A stretch of DNA of 64,000 bases from Trichoplax adhaerens (GCF_000150275.1 NW_002060944.1:3104229-3168228); one strand, 5' to 3'. Positions 11,933-27,243 are shown, counted from the stretch's first letter. Notes: generated from the sequence alone by a model not told the origin. Numbers and translations are program-made.

Positions 11933-14900
11933 ATGCTTCGTCATTCTCCTTCTTTCTTCATGGAGTTGACAATATTAATATTTATATTTGCTTGGGCTTC
12001 AATCAGCGGTAAGTTAACTCTAATTTGAGCAGTAATATTTCACGATATTCACATATGATAGCAATATTGATATAAAAGATCAAAAGTCAACTGAATCAAT
12101 GCTTTATGAATAATTTTTCTCAACGGATTCCAATCCATGCGTAGTTGTTATTTCAAACTTGCTAATTATTGCATTAAACTAGAACCAATGCTTTTGGAAT
12201 CAAGTTGCGCAAGAATAATATGATTATGCATTGACTTAAAATCTAAATCAATAATCTTTTTTCACCCAAACATGAGCTAGAAGTAGATAATGTAAATAGA
12301 TATAATATTTATGGTTCATTCAACCTACTCTCCATATTACATTATTAATGATAGAAACAAGTCAGTGACCTGATTTCAGATTGAGATCCATTAATGAAAT
12401 AGAGGTTTATAAAAAAATAGATTATGCTCGTACACTGATTGGCAATGCAAATTTATAATCTACCTTTTATCTACTATAATCACTTTAAGGAATGGAAATA
12501 AATTCGTAACTCAATTTTAGTCAAATTTACTAAATACCGGTACAACCGATAGCTCGGTTTTAGATTTACTGTCAATAATAAAATAGTGACAGTGTTCCAA
12601 ACACGTATTAAATTATAATTATTAACATAAAATAACCACATTTTTATATAAATCAGCAACCTATTTTCCATCACAGTGAAGGTTTACTTCAGGACAAAGT
12701 AATATTCATAATTCGCTTCTTACCCACTCTTCTACTTATAATTTTGAGTAGATACCGTAATCCCTTATAATATAATAACACAATGATGCGTATATTGACT
12801 TTAAATTTACATCATCTATCCTTTTCCATCCTCATAAACATTTGATACAGATGGAAATAAAAATTTACATTGCGCATCTGAAATCACTAATATATGATTA
12901 TCAAGAACGTGTTTAAACCTGAATATACGAGTTATTCGAGCATATACTAATTAATTGTTAATGGGTAACGTAATAAGAACTTTTAAGCTTCCATATTTAA
13001 ATCATATCCATGACTATAGTAATAAGAAAGGCATTATTGCAAATTAAGACAGGTCCAGATGCGCACTTTCGTATTTAATAGTGTAGATCACATATGCAGA
13101 CAGTTTTTGAGAATGTGCTCGAACTATACGTATTTAACCTCGCCGAAACTTAATTTATTACACCTACTCTAAGCTATCTGGTGCGCTATTTTATCGACTT
13201 GACCATAAATTTATAAGAGCAAATTTATTATATACTTTATGGTTAGATAAAAATCAGCGTACGAAATTAAATAGAACAATAGCAATTAGTTATTAGCTAA
13301 AATAAGATTGCCGTAATAGGCCAAACAAACGGTATCGTGCAGTTTAAAGCCAATTGCTGATACATCCTAACATTAACATCAACAAAACATTTATTACATT
13401 CATATATTGATTTTTTTCCAGAAATAAAGATCAAAAAGACCAAATAATTAAATAGATTTGCTTGTCTTTTTTCCTAACTGGAATAGCTCATGATTGTAAT
13501 TTTTCATAACATATATTGTGCTGGCATATTTAGGTGCAGAAGCATTTACAGAGGTCGATTTAAGTTGTAATTTTGAGAGAAATTTTTGCCAATGGGAAAG
13601 TGGCCGTCGTACAGATTCTAAATTTGCTTGGATCAGAAACAAGGGAGAAACTATCACCTCCAAAACTGGTCCAAGTTACGATCATACCTATCAAAATCCA
13701 AATCGTGAGAGAAACAGTATATTTTAATATTTCTAAAATAGGTTTCCTAATCAAACTGATAGCAAGCTTTACTGTATCATACATTTCTGCTAATGATTAC
13801 TATTAAAGTTATACTGATAACATTTTTCCCTCGAAACAATTTTGAAGGTGGCTATTACGCATACCTTGAAACATCCAATCCATTATACAATAGGGCTACC
13901 TTGGAGAGTCCTGTAATTCGCAGTAATCATAGTCATTGCCTACGATTTTGGTACAATATGAATGGAGCAGACGTTAGTCGACTTCAAGTTGTATCATCTA
14001 CATTAGAAATATTATGGTCAAAAGAGCATAATCATGGCAATATTTGGCTATTAGCTGAAGTCGATATATTCTTAAGAGTGCAACAATATAAAGTGAGTTA
14101 AGTGGATTATTGATGATGTTGAATTAATAAAATTCTCTCACATGTATAATACTTTTGTCCTTTTATAGTCAAATTTCTAATTGATAAGTATAGTTTGAAA
14201 TGTATCTTTACAGTAGTATGCTGGTTTACTACATAAATTTTAGAATATAAATCATCGCACAATATAGTATCTTCTTAATGAGAATACTAACTAACTTATC
14301 ATTGAGTTAAGGACTGAAAAGTTTTCTGTGAACTTACGTCATGCATGCATCAAGTTAACGTTATTATGTTCTCTAGATATCGATTACTGGGTACGCCGGA
14401 AATAGCTACGAAGCAGATATAGCTATCGATGATATTACATGGGAAAAAGGATTGTGTAAAAATACAGGTAATTTAAGTCATTATTAACAAATAATAAGAT
14501 ATCTTAATACTATGTGATATATATGATACACTTTTAGTATTACTGTAGATGAGATAAGAAGTTGAATTTCCTTAGATTGTATAGCTCAGTCTGTTTTCCT
14601 TTACCATCTAATGACTTACTCGGAGAGCGTTCCAAACTATAAATAATTCTGATCGCTTGATAATTTGTAACTACCAATAACATGGAATCTAAAGTTAGAT
14701 TTTATCATAGTGAAAATTTAAAATTAAAGGATACTGTAAATGAACTTGCATATAGAGTACCGTATGTAACATTTGTAATATTCAAATTACTTAATTTCTT
14801 GTTGCTTGCTAAACACTGGCAACAGTCTATTGCAAGGCTATTTTAGGTCTAGTAAATATTGGTCTAGTTACTGACGTAATTACATGAAATTATTTGTATC

Positions 14901-17900
14901 CTATGATTATTTGCGACATTATTTGATGCTAACCCTTTGTAAGTGAAATAATTCGAAAAAATGAAGTTTATCGACTGTATTATATTAATATAAGTGCCTT
15001 TAAAATATTACAGAATTTGATAATTTAAAGTGCAATTTTGAATCGGGTTACTGCGGCTGGACTAATGTTGGCTTTGACAATTTTGATTGGACTCGAAGAT
15101 CTGGCTCAACCTATAGTATTAATACTGGACCTGATTATGATCATACCTTGCAGACGCCAAACGGTAAGCATGTGAGCACATAGTATACTGTAATTCGAAA
15201 ATATTATATTTCCCGACTATTTCAAAGATATTATATCTATGTGCAATATAGAGAACTTTAATGAATTTACCTTTTATGCATAAAGTGAACTAAACCTGAG
15301 AAAAAATTTAAAATACAGGTTATTATGCATATATGGAAGCCTCTGATAGACACGCTGGAGAGAAAGTTATATTAGTTAGCAGAGTTCTGAATAATAAACG
15401 ACCGATATGCTTTTCATTTTGGTATCATATGCATGGTAAACGAGTCGGCAAATTATTAATTAAGGTTGTAACTAAAAATTCAACCGAAGTATTATGGGTA
15501 AAGGAAGGTAGTCAAGGTCAAGATTGGAAAGAAGCAAAGATCAATATAACGACTATTCCACGAGAATATCAAGTAATACATCGTGTATTTTAAATATACC
15601 CATATATTAAAATCTTCTCCGGAACTACTTTCTCTAAATAGTTAATTGCATTAATATAGTGCAATTCCAATTCCAATCGTTATCGAAATCCTAATAATCT
15701 AGTACGCTATTATTCTACACATTAGTAAAATAGCTGTACTCCTTCTCTAACATTAATTAAATGTCAATACTATCATATATAGCATTTTCTAATTGTTACA
15801 CATATTTACTGACTTTTAATGTTGACTCTTAATTATGTGTGTACTACTTTATATATTGGGTAATAATATCAACTTATGTAGGTATTTATTATTTTAAGAG
15901 AAATCCATTCTATTTGACATGACTGTAGTAACGATGCTATTAAGCTGATGTCCATAAGAGGGAGAAATTTTACAAATCACTAAAGTTTTAGATTTTTATC
16001 AGGTCGATCAATTTTACGTTTTGGTACATAATAATTTCTATTAATGCATAGTATAAAGATTCGGATTAAGCTTTACATTTGTCATGATACAGTTTATAAT
16101 GAAAAATTTATAGTTAAGCAATCAAAATAAGGATTTTTGCTTTTGCTAAAAAATTCTGATTTTATTGATTTAGTAAGCATTTACGACATTAAAACTCATG
16201 GTTTATACGCAACATATAGATTCATATCGTAGCAGTTTGTGGCCTTGACTGGTCAAGTGATATTGCAATTGACGATATCGAAATAAATGAAGGCAGTTGT
16301 GGTTGGTATTTATGATATTACCCCTATTAAAATACATGATTTTTTCATGGTGATAAAATTAGCATACTGAATAATTCTCTAGGCATACACCCATGTAACC
16401 AGAATCCTTGCAAGAATGGTCGATGTAATATCATCAGCTCTGTTAGCTATACATGTGACTGTTGGATAGGATATGAAGGAAAACACTGCGAAATCTGTTA
16501 GTATTAATAAAATACACTAAAAATTAAATATTTATTTTATATTGCTCTCTTAGATATCACAATCTCTTAGCCATTTTAATTGATCTTAGTTAAAGGATAT
16601 AAAGCGTGCGAAAGTAATCCTTGCCTATCGGGCACTTGCGTAAGCTTGGCTAATGGAAGGCGATATAAATGTCAATGTCCTCCCGGATTTACAGGAGCTC
16701 AATGCTTACGAAGTAACTAATACTCACATCATTACAAAATCTTACTAATTCAGAATTTGCTTTCCGACAATGTATAGTCTTACCTGGCTAAATTTTTTAG
16801 AGAGTGACAATATTTAATAAATCGACACCGGAGTATAAAACGAATCTTTTTCAGTTACTAAAATTTATAAGAACCACGTTAGCAATTTAAATTTAGCTAA
16901 TAATAATATATGATTTACTCAGTAATTGTGATAGGCTATATTGCTAATAATTTATGGTATAGTACATTTACTAACAATATGATACTAACCTTTAAGGTTT
17001 TAATTTTATCTATATAACAGCCATAAAACAATCTAGTCGTCAAATCAGACAGGCAATCATGAATTATCCACTTACAGTAATTGACAGAAATAGAATAGAA
17101 AGCGTTACTTTATTTTTCCAATATAAGCATGACGATTTCTAAACTATTAAGTCATCACTGCGTGGAATACATCGTTAACAATCTCGATTTTAATGCTTGC
17201 GCATAGCTTAATAGAAAATTTTTCGTTTATATTTATAGTTTCGAACTGGACATGCGATTTTAAAAAAGATTTTTGTTCTTGGGAGCAAAGTGATTTAGAT
17301 ACATTAGACTGGGAATTCGCTGAGTTGGAAAATCGTGGTAAGTTAAGTCAGATCAAAATTAGATACTGTCTGATAAGTCACAGGCAGATATCAAATATGC
17401 CTGGCATAGAATTTCAGTGCAGAATACAAATAAATTTTTATTTTTACATGAATTGTATCGATACAGAAAATATGATGATACTAGCTCAGTATCATTTATT
17501 AATGTTTAAGAATTAAGACTAGGCGTTTTACAGAAGAAGAGCACATCATTATTCGTACTGCAATTTATTTTACGAGATTAATATTTGTATTTTATTATGA
17601 TCTTCATTGCAGATCGGTACTTAAGTTTATTCAATAGAGATGGGAGCAATGGCTTTGCTATTATCAAGAGTCCATTACTGCAAGGCAATGATAAACTGTG
17701 CTTCAAATTTTCCTATCTTATCGTCGGTAATACGACATCATTGGCTGTAACCACCTCCTTTAACGGCAAAATCTGGTCTAAAGATGGTGGAAGGATAAAT
17801 ACTTGGCGTAAAGCTGCAATTACAATCGATAAAGTAGACCGTTATGTTCTCTTCAAGGTATCAATATTAATTATTCTTTGTCCGTAAATTATACCAATCA

Positions 17901-20320
17901 TTATCCGAATCTTGAGTACATTTAGAATTAAAATGAAATCTTTCGACATAGATTTATATCACAGCATTACGTCGTCGAGGAGACGGAAGGATCGCACTTG
18001 ATGATGTTCAGCTACTTCCCGGAAAATGCCGTAAGTGAGGCAAATTTCTTAAATTTTTAGCTTTACTAACCCGCAAGGATCATAACAGTTATAATAAGTA
18101 CCAGAGTAAATTTAAACTATATCAAAACTTTAAGGCATAACGTAAAGATTTTATTATTTTCCATTTTACCATATTTCATCGGATAAATATCATGATACAG
18201 CGGCTATCTGGGATTATGAAGGTAAATTAAAAGTAGTAGATAGACAAAATGTTCTAATTAACGATTTCTATTAAAATGAAATGAACGTTAAATGATTTTT
18301 ATTATCCTATCATAGAAACTATTTATAGTTTTATAGTTGTATGATTTACAGAATTTGATATTTGTCTCATCACAAATTCGTCTAACAATATACAAACTTC
18401 TTCAATTTTATAAATTATCGATATCACAGCCAACTTAGATTGCAACTTTCAAGATGACTTCTGTGCTTGGAATAATGCGTTCTTCGATGATTTTGATTGG
18501 GGAAGAAGGTCTGGTCCTGTAACAACTACATCTATTGGAGCTAAAACGAGTACTAAATTGCGTCCAGGTGCTTAAGTACATCATCAAAAATTAAAATTCG
18601 ATAAGTATTTATACATTCTAGTTTATCTTTAAATGTAGAACTATCAAGCACAAGTGATCAATAAAATTCTATATTCAAACATAATTATTAACATAAGTTC
18701 CTTATTTCATTAATAGACTATTACGCTTTCATCGATGGTATTACCAACATGGAAACTAATCGTGCGGTATTAGTTAGCCCAGACATGAAAAGCAGTGGTA
18801 ACCGATTTGAACTTACTTTTTCCTATCATATGTATACCTATGTTGTTGGAACATTATCAATCTCTACAACATATAACGGTGTCATTTGGACTAAAAGTGG
18901 CAGTCAAAGCGTTAGTTGGTTGAGTGAAAAGATACCTATTAACGTTCCTAAAGGACAAGAATATCAAGTAAGCCTATTTCATCACTGCATTGCACATACA
19001 TATATATCGTATTTCGGTAAATGTCAATATTTATATAAAATAATTCGAAAATTATATTGTGATGGATATATAGCTACTAGAATATTGGACATCTTCAATT
19101 TTTTATTATTGTTATAATTAGCGTTGATTATGTTATTTAAATGCTATCATATTGCCATCGGATTTGTGCCAGTATTGATGAGCATAGCCATTTCATAAAC
19201 TATGATGGGGGTTAATTTAAGCCCATATTTACATCTTTCTATAGATTCATATTTCTGCCACAGCAGGTTATGCCAATTTAGCTATCGATGATATTATCTG
19301 GAGAAAAGATCAACGTAAGTACTTTCCTTTATCGTATCCTTTGAGTAACATATCATTTAGTACAATTCATTCAAACTCGATAAAGGTGTTTTAGTGCAAA
19401 TCTGATTTTCTATTATCCATTGATTTCCTATTTGTCCATTATAATTAATTATATCTAACAATACATTAGGTGCAGAAGAAATTCAATCGATTCGAGCGAT
19501 ACCCAATCATCCAAGATGTGGTATAGCTAACTCTATACCTCGGATTGTTGGCGGTAGTGTTGCTTCTCCTCATAGCGTTCCATGGCAAGCGTTATTGACT
19601 GTGCATACTACGATAGGGAATCTTCGGCGTAGAAGTACTTGTGGTGGCTCATTAATTAATGAAAACTGGCTCATTACAGCAAGTCATTGTGTATCGAATA
19701 AACCATTTCTAGTTGATATTGAATTTGGACGGCATAATCTTTTAGCAGAAGAGAACTATACTAAGCAAACAAGGATCGCTAAGTCTATCTTTCTACATCC
19801 CATATTTCAAGATAAATATTCCTATTTGCATATTAAAGATATGGATGCTGATATTGCTTTAATTAAGCTTAATGCACCAGTAGCTATTAATAATTTCGTG
19901 CGGCCAATATGTTTTCCAGCAGCTAATGATACATTTAATGAATTTAACTCATGCAAAATCTCTGGTTGGGGTAGAACAGCTGGCCAGCCGAGTCATATCT
20001 TACGTTATGCCGATGTCCCTATCTTGAATCAGAAACTTTGTAATAGTACCCATTCTTATAATGGTCAAATAACTTCTAACATGTTATGTGCTGGTTATAT
20101 GCAAGGCTACACAGATGCTTGCTATGGTGATAGTGGTGGTCCACTATCATGTAAGCATCGTCCAGATGCAGTCCCATCTGCGTATTCAAATCGATGGTAT
20201 TTAGCTGGTGTCATTAGTGGTGGACAGGGTTGCGGACAAAAATATTACCCTGGTATTTATACAAGCGTAACAACAATACCCATTTACAAATGGTTATCAA
20301 AAATATTAGAAAATAACTAA
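11933..20320 (+). CDS. Secreted mosaic protease: signal peptide-MAM-MAM-EGF-EGF-MAM-MAM-trypsin
   Basis: Sixteen exons: 11933-12008, 13534-13704, 13848-14092, 14377-14467, 15014-15163, 15319-15572, 16220-16301, 16383-16496, 16590-16712, 17239-17337, 17613-17857, 17952-18030, 18430-18567, 18717-18967, 19245-19314, 19470-20320. They join to 3039 nt (1012 aa) without a break. Residues 1-25 are a signal peptide. MAM domains lie at about 26-194, 195-356, 436-576 and 577-729. Two six-Cys EGF repeats occupy 357-435. The trypsin domain starts at the R|IVGG activation site (Ile755). His802, Asp857 and Ser951 form the triad, and Asp945 in the S1 pocket predicts cleavage after Arg/Lys. A propeptide Cys could tether the chains after activation. 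There is no membrane anchor. Each MAM is split into three exons with the same phases (1-1, 1-0, 0-1), so whole domains can be shuffled. Digestive or matrix-processing roles are both possible; the substrate is unknown. Confidence 0.93.
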
Positions 20321-23300
20321 TAAACTGTGTCAATGTTTCCAAAGTAAATGTTAGTATCTAGCTGTTAGATTTTTTAATTTTATTCTATATATATTGTTTT
20401 ATCGCTGTATGTTTTCTACTATTTTTAGACATTTTACTTTCAGTTTAGCTATTATAAGTTCATTTATTCTAAACTTCAGTAAATTAGACGATATGGCTAC
20501 TGTAACATATCGAACCGCTTAAATGCTACATTAGAAAAAAACATAAATAGGAAACAATGGCCAACTGAAATATTAATTATCCGATAAAGCTGGCCTAAGT
20601 TAACATTTTGCAACAAAAATTTTTGTTGTAATTTTCAATAATTTTATATCTTGACTTCAATTCACAGGTATGTGATATCTTAATATGCGATAAAAATATA
20701 TCAGTTTTTGGCGGCCGTTAGTTAATGATTCGATTGTACAACACCATAAATTGCCACTCAAACAAGATAAACGCCTATTCATGATAATGATACTTTTCCC
20801 GAAAGCGATATCATTACTTATAAAGATCGGTATCTCAATATTTTATAAAGTAGTATCAATGCTTGCATCCTATAGCTGGAGAGAGGTAAAATTAAAAAAT
20901 TGATTCCTAATCCATAAATACAAAGGTGATGGCTAGTAGCGTCTGATTTTAATTCTAGGCTAAAATTAGAACCGAAAATATTTTATGAATAGTATCATGT
21001 AGGAGCTAAAGAAACGCAATAAAATAATTTTCCCCTCAATTTCACATTGAGCGAAAAATTAAAGCCTTTAGCTTACATGGAATATACTTATGGCATAAAC
21101 TTACATAATTGATCATCTTAATACCATAAAAATATTAACACAACCCATTTGAATATACGTTCATATATATGACTACTTAGTGAACAAACTTGGATATGCT
21201 ACTAAAATACGGTAAATTTTAAATTTCTTGCAAGTTATGAAATTAATATCATTAGTAGACACATGAAAGGAAGTATATTATACCTTTAATGCTGCTCTAC
21301 GAATCTGTCTTGATTGTATAATTTGTAGTTAGAAATTTCCAATTTGAGCTTATGTTGATGCATTTCTAGTATTATTCACGAACATTTAATAAAGATGAAG
21401 TATAGATATCATTATTATACCAATTTTTTATGAACTCTTGATTCTGTAGTTACGAATCTTCATGTGGTAAAGTAACAATGAGTGCATGTAGTAAAATAGC
21501 TTTCCGCCATTTTGCTTCTATGTATTTTAATCATGAGGCATAAATCCAGACTCATATGAATGCTAAAATAATAAATTATTATGGCGCAGCTAATGCTAAG
21601 AAAAATTATATAGTCTAGACGTACTATACTATTGGCGTGCATACAGATGATCGATAATATTAATTCGATCAGTATTTGAAAATGCACAGTTCTAGAGTTT
21701 TAAGGCTTCTACTGAAATTATTGAGAATCATCTACATTATTAATCCTAAAGCTATTGTATTAATGAATCTACGAAAATCTGGAATGGACGAAGAAGCTTA
21801 TTATATTTTGTTATTTCTATCGCTATCATGTGAACCCATTCTATCGCTAGAATATCTTAACAATCAATGTAATATCTTGCCACATGCAAATATTAAATGA
21901 GATCATGTTTGATTTAAATATAATCCTCTAATGATACAGCACTTAATAAATTAATCATCGTTTATCCAACTTGTACTAATTCAAGTTTACGCCGGATGTA
22001 AATTATGCAGCATCTCGCAAACAGATATACTGTTTTTATCCTAACTCAAGATTTTATTGATTGTGTATCACAATTATCCTCTTATGAATAAGCCCACATA
22101 TTAATTTTAATGAATACTGTAATATTTTCGCATCATTAAAACATTCTATAAAAAATATCCGGTATGTGCTAAAAATATGCTTTAGGAGATAAATTTTATT
22201 CGCCTACAATTAAGAATGCAAAACAACATAATATTTGTTTTGGAATAATCAGTCACCTTCACAAGAGGACCATTCTGGTTAAATAACATAACCGCATATT
22301 GGCATTTCCTATTCTAATATTTTGATTATATAATTATTAGGCTTTGCTATATTTAGCTAACTATAGTTATAATTTTAAAAATATTCGATTGCTTTTGTTA
22401 TTTCTACTTTTCTTTTATACTATATTTAATAATGAAAAAATGCGGAACAGTATAACATCACTTTGATCGTGAACTTTAGGATATACAAGTTGTGAATGCT
22501 TTATTATGGTAGATCATAAATCCATGAGTATGAATAGGGCAATGAATAAGATTTACTGTATAATGTTTTCAAGTGTGGTAGCAAGAAGCGAACCGCAATT
22601 TATGAAAGCCAAGAACTTATTAAAAGCTCACCTTAGACAGTTCTTGTAATCTAATCAGCAGACAGGAAATTGAAGAACAGGGCAATTGTATACTGGTAAT
22701 GCCTAAAAATATAGGGTGCTTTACCCTATCTTATGTGCTAGTTTTTAAATGTAAGGTTCTGATCTGATTGTTGATGAACCAATCTAAAAATATCCGATAT
22801 TTTACTATGATGAATGAAATACTCATGATTTATAAAGTTATGCATGGCTTAATACCAAAAGTAAGTAATATAAAAGTAACGTACCGGTACCATATGAACA
22901 GCTGTAATAGTTATTATATTTCGACGAATAAAATATTTACAGTTGGTGGTTTAAACTATAGCATAGATATATTTATTCATTTATTTATTTGTAAAAGACT
23001 AGTTTATAATTACTTATTTAATACGATATTAAGTTTTGGCTATAAATAGGTTAAATCGGATCTGTAAAATATCAATCAACTTTTTAGTCAAAAATAACGC
23101 TACCGGTATTGTCTAAACACCAATACTTAATATTTGCAGCTGGCAGTTATATTGAAGAAAGGCCACTGCCCATAAAACTAGGAAAATTAGTACATAAGAT
23201 CGACTTACCTATGTGCACAGAATATTCAATTTTCTTTACTAGTTTATTTCATCTATCAAGTTCTATTTGCGACCAGCCAAAGCACAATAACAATTTCATT

Positions 23301-26300
23301 TATTATGAGATCAAGTGAGGGCAAATGGTATACGCGTTATACTCGTATGATCATTTAAGAATTGATCCAACCGGAATTAAATATTTTAAAGAGTCCTTGA
23401 ATCTATTTTATTGGCTTCAGTTCATATTTATTCCTATTTCATAAACAGCTATTAAATTTTAGATAAACATTTTAAGATTCCTGATTAATACGATCTTCTA
23501 TACGATATCAATTGATCAAAGTATCATAATAAAAATCTTGTATTCTTGTACGTATCATAACATTTTCGTATCATGTGAGGATTATAATAGATTGGTGCTA
23601 ACGAATTTCTCGAACTTTTAGGGCCATTTCAGTGAAAACAAGCTTAGCTATAACAAGATATATGGCATTAAAAAAAAATTTGTTAATGCAAGTCTGTAAG
23701 ATAAAATTCATAGTTTCATTCATCATATCCTGTGTCCAACAATTTCTTTTTGATTGGATAGCGATGCACTAGCCTCTAGGATTGTAATTATTTTTATTAT
23801 TTGATATTCAATAGTAAATTTTATAAAGAGCTAATCGTTTTTTTTTTAAATAAAAAACACTAATTTTATTTCCATATATTGGAGCATTCTTGTTCATTTT
23901 ACGCTTTATTAGCATCGCGATTTATTAGTATTAGCAAACAAATAACTAATTTAAGATTACAACCCAATAATAGCTGACGACGTTAATACCATACGCAACT
24001 GTAATTAGCTTTTGTACTTTATTACAATAATCATTACTTATGACTAACTGATAGTTATTTTTAGATTAAATTTGTAAAAGAATATCTTAAAATTCATGTT
24101 CGTAATTCAACTACTTACTGAAAATTCCTCTATTTCGTGGTCAACAATTGCATTTTTAAATAATTATGAATGCTTAGTTTTGTTAACTGATTGCGATAAT
24201 GTTTACAGGTACTATACTCATTAGTAACAGTAGATTAATCATGGAAAATATGAACTTTGTTATCTCTGAATATAGAAATAGTTTAAATTTAAGTATTTGA
24301 TTATAATTAAATTAGTTATAGCCTTTATGTGATTGACGACAAGTCAAAGGGTAATTTTAATTATAAAATAGATGCTACGTCATCATATTGCAACCATAAT
24401 TTCATCACAGATTTCTCTTGGTTTATTTCCAAATTATGATATTCTAGCTACATTTAGTGCCGATAAAGTTGACTTCAAAGTCAGAATACTTGTAAAATAA
24501 CAAATAATTAGAAGTTCATGTACATTATAGCCAAGCAAACCGTATAAATTTGTAAGTTTTATTTATATTCACCTTTTTTCGCAGCAGTCCCTAAAAGAAA
24601 TACAACGTTATAATTTATTTAACTATAGACTACTTTATTAAATTAAAATTTTTTTCATATAAAGTTCGACGTAGACCGGGTTTATAGATCTTATTACGTC
24701 ATTAACTCTCAAATTCTGCATTATTTGAAATACACGTATACATAATTCATGATAATAAGTCAACAAACAGATTAAAATAAACCCATGTGAAGTTGTAAAC
24801 ATACCATAAACAGTTTCAGCTTAATCAATAATATAACTTGATTGATTAGATTAGAATAGCTTCGCATTATAACGTGCGGAAAATAATTTTGTATCAATTT
24901 TAACATATTTTCTTCATTCTCATCACGAAAAGTTAACTCAATCTAATAGCATATTATAGACATAGTTTTAAAAAAATAAACCAATTAATCGCGAGCAATG
25001 GCATGAAATTCGACTAAAAAGAAACTAAAGGATATATAATTGTGTTTATTAGAATACAAAATTTATTACTCGAAATTCTTATTAAATAAACGTAGATAGA
25101 TCTGATCAATGCTAGACAATCGTATAATTTTTTACGGCAAAATAATAACTGCACGGTATGCTAAGTCAAGCAGGTAATACAATAATAAAAATTAAATTCT
25201 TTATTTAGTTACGCCATTATTTCAGGTTTATTTATAATTTAAGATTTTATTATTAACAAAATAAGAAGTTTCTTGGGTATCAACATGCTGCAATCTATAG
25301 ATTTCAGTAGTTTATAATCTATTATTTCATAGAGTAACAGAATATTACATGATATTGACCTTGAATTAAGATGCTGCAAGTAATAGTCCGGTCACTGGAA
25401 AACGATAGATTGATATGATGATATCGATAGTCACTGCAATTCTAAATAACCTCTTTCATATTTTATAGCACATATGTATTACTGTGACTTAAAAAACCTA
25501 GAAAAAGCTATTATTATTAACTTACTGATTATATTTAAAATCTTTCGTTTAATAATTGAAGATCAATTTGGCTTAATATAATCTCGAAGATGATCTGAAA
25601 ACACCTGTCAATAAGCTCTTGGATATGGACGCTTGCAATAATGAAGAGAAGTGGGTGTTTAAAAGAATCTAAATTTTAGTATTTAACTATTTTTACAGAT
25701 TGATGAATGAAAGAAAATTAAAATTGCAGACGTCATAAGTACTCAAACTGCTCTATAACATTTATAATTAATAGGTATTATTACTCGTCATTATTGATTC
25801 TACAAAACAGAATTATGCTAATAATTTATATTTAGACGTAAAAACTATCATCGTTAACATCACCAATAAGCAGGATTATTGTGAATGCGTAAAATTTATT
25901 TCATCACATTATCACCCACTCAAAATAATTTTGGATGATGTGGGTAGGTTTCAATTTTGTGAATACTGTGAGATATTGTGTAGATAATAATGAAATAGAG
26001 AAATAAAATATTCTATCGGCTACTATCTTGAATCTTCTTATTAGTTGATATTTAATTTTGTTTATTTCAACCCACGGCTTCCGATGGACTGTTCTATTTC
26101 ACTTGATATTAATTATAAGGCTGTTTTTTATCCTAGTTGTCAAAGCTTAAACATGATAAACGAATAAGAGATTGATTACTAGTTGATATTTGGAAATTAA
26201 GGTGTGTTAATGTTATTGACGAGAAAAAAAATGCCCGCATTGTCTATTTTGTATTCTAGTAACTAGCGATCGGTACTCTGGTGTCGAATTCTAACAATCA

Positions 26301-26527
26301 CAATTAATCTACTCTGGTTAAAACTTAGTAATATAATGTTAATCCGCCAATTGAGCTTTAGTTACTCACCTGATTAAATAAAGTTGGACAAATAATTAAG
26401 GTAAGACAATATCGATATTATTGGCTTCGATAATCGTTATATCAACATGTTTGTCTTTGTAAACTTGACATTATGGTAGTTTGAATAAAATTAAAAGAGG
26501 CATTTATTTATGATGCTCTAACAAGGC
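20321..26527. other. Long non-coding stretch
   Basis: No gene is recognised in about 6.2 kb. The first 110 bp and about 20940-21110 match the 3' flank of the other trypsin copies, with a CAATAAAA poly(A) candidate near 21017. In this copy the two matching parts are separated by roughly 450 bp absent from the others. The rest is AT-rich with short open frames that have no domain, codon or splice-site support. Confidence 0.5.
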
Positions 26528-26536
26528 TATAAATAG
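26528..26536 (+). promoter_or_regulatory. TATA box of the small peptide-precursor gene
   Basis: TATAAATAG is a textbook TATA element. It stands about 110 bp before a consensus splice donor (G|GTAAGAA, intron from 26642), while the coding exon at 27244 has acceptors just upstream (27214 or 27229). The layout fits promoter, short untranslated exon, about 570-bp intron, coding exon. Confidence 0.55.
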
Positions 26537-27243
26537 TCCTACCAGTCGTTCCTTTCTCTATTCACACACTTGCAGAACATCATTTGGTTAAGTCAAATTA
26601 TCAGCTAACTTACTCTGGTCCAAATTGAAATACATAACTGGGTAAGAAATGTAATTATTCAGCTAAACTATTGCTATATCTTTTAATCATCCTTTATAGA
26701 GTTAGCTTCATGAATTCACAGCAGTACCAACTCTGTTTCGCTTTCCTTCACCACTTTATCATAACTAGTATTTGCTTTACGTTAATTTGTATTTGTGAAG
26801 CCGTCAAATACTTTATACTTGATTGAATTTTTCCCTCTTTCGACACATTAGGGTTGTACAATCTAGCGATATTTTGTGCGTAATTATTTTCTGTTCTGAA
26901 ATCGTAGTAAGATATTGAAAAAGTTGTAAGTTACAATAATTGCAGCTGATAACTGACATTGGTAGATCTTTAGCCATTGTACGTTTGCGGTTAGATAAGA
27001 GAATATTATTGCGATATTAGCTAGAACTACAGTGCCAGTACTTGATTTCATGACATCGTTGAACGGTACGGCCTTAGTCGATACGCAATGATTATTTTTT
27101 CTGTCTAGATATTGATAATTTGATCAATTCATACTTGTATATCGTATACGATTGTTCTAAAATATTGGTAAATCTTATCCTAATTATTCTTACTTATTAT
27201 AAACTATTTTTTAGAATCGAATTATCTAGCCTCACGCATAAAT

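Noticed and set aside
22768-23318. Two open frames of 93 and 69 codons
   Set aside because: Low-complexity AT-rich translation without domain, signal peptide or splice support.
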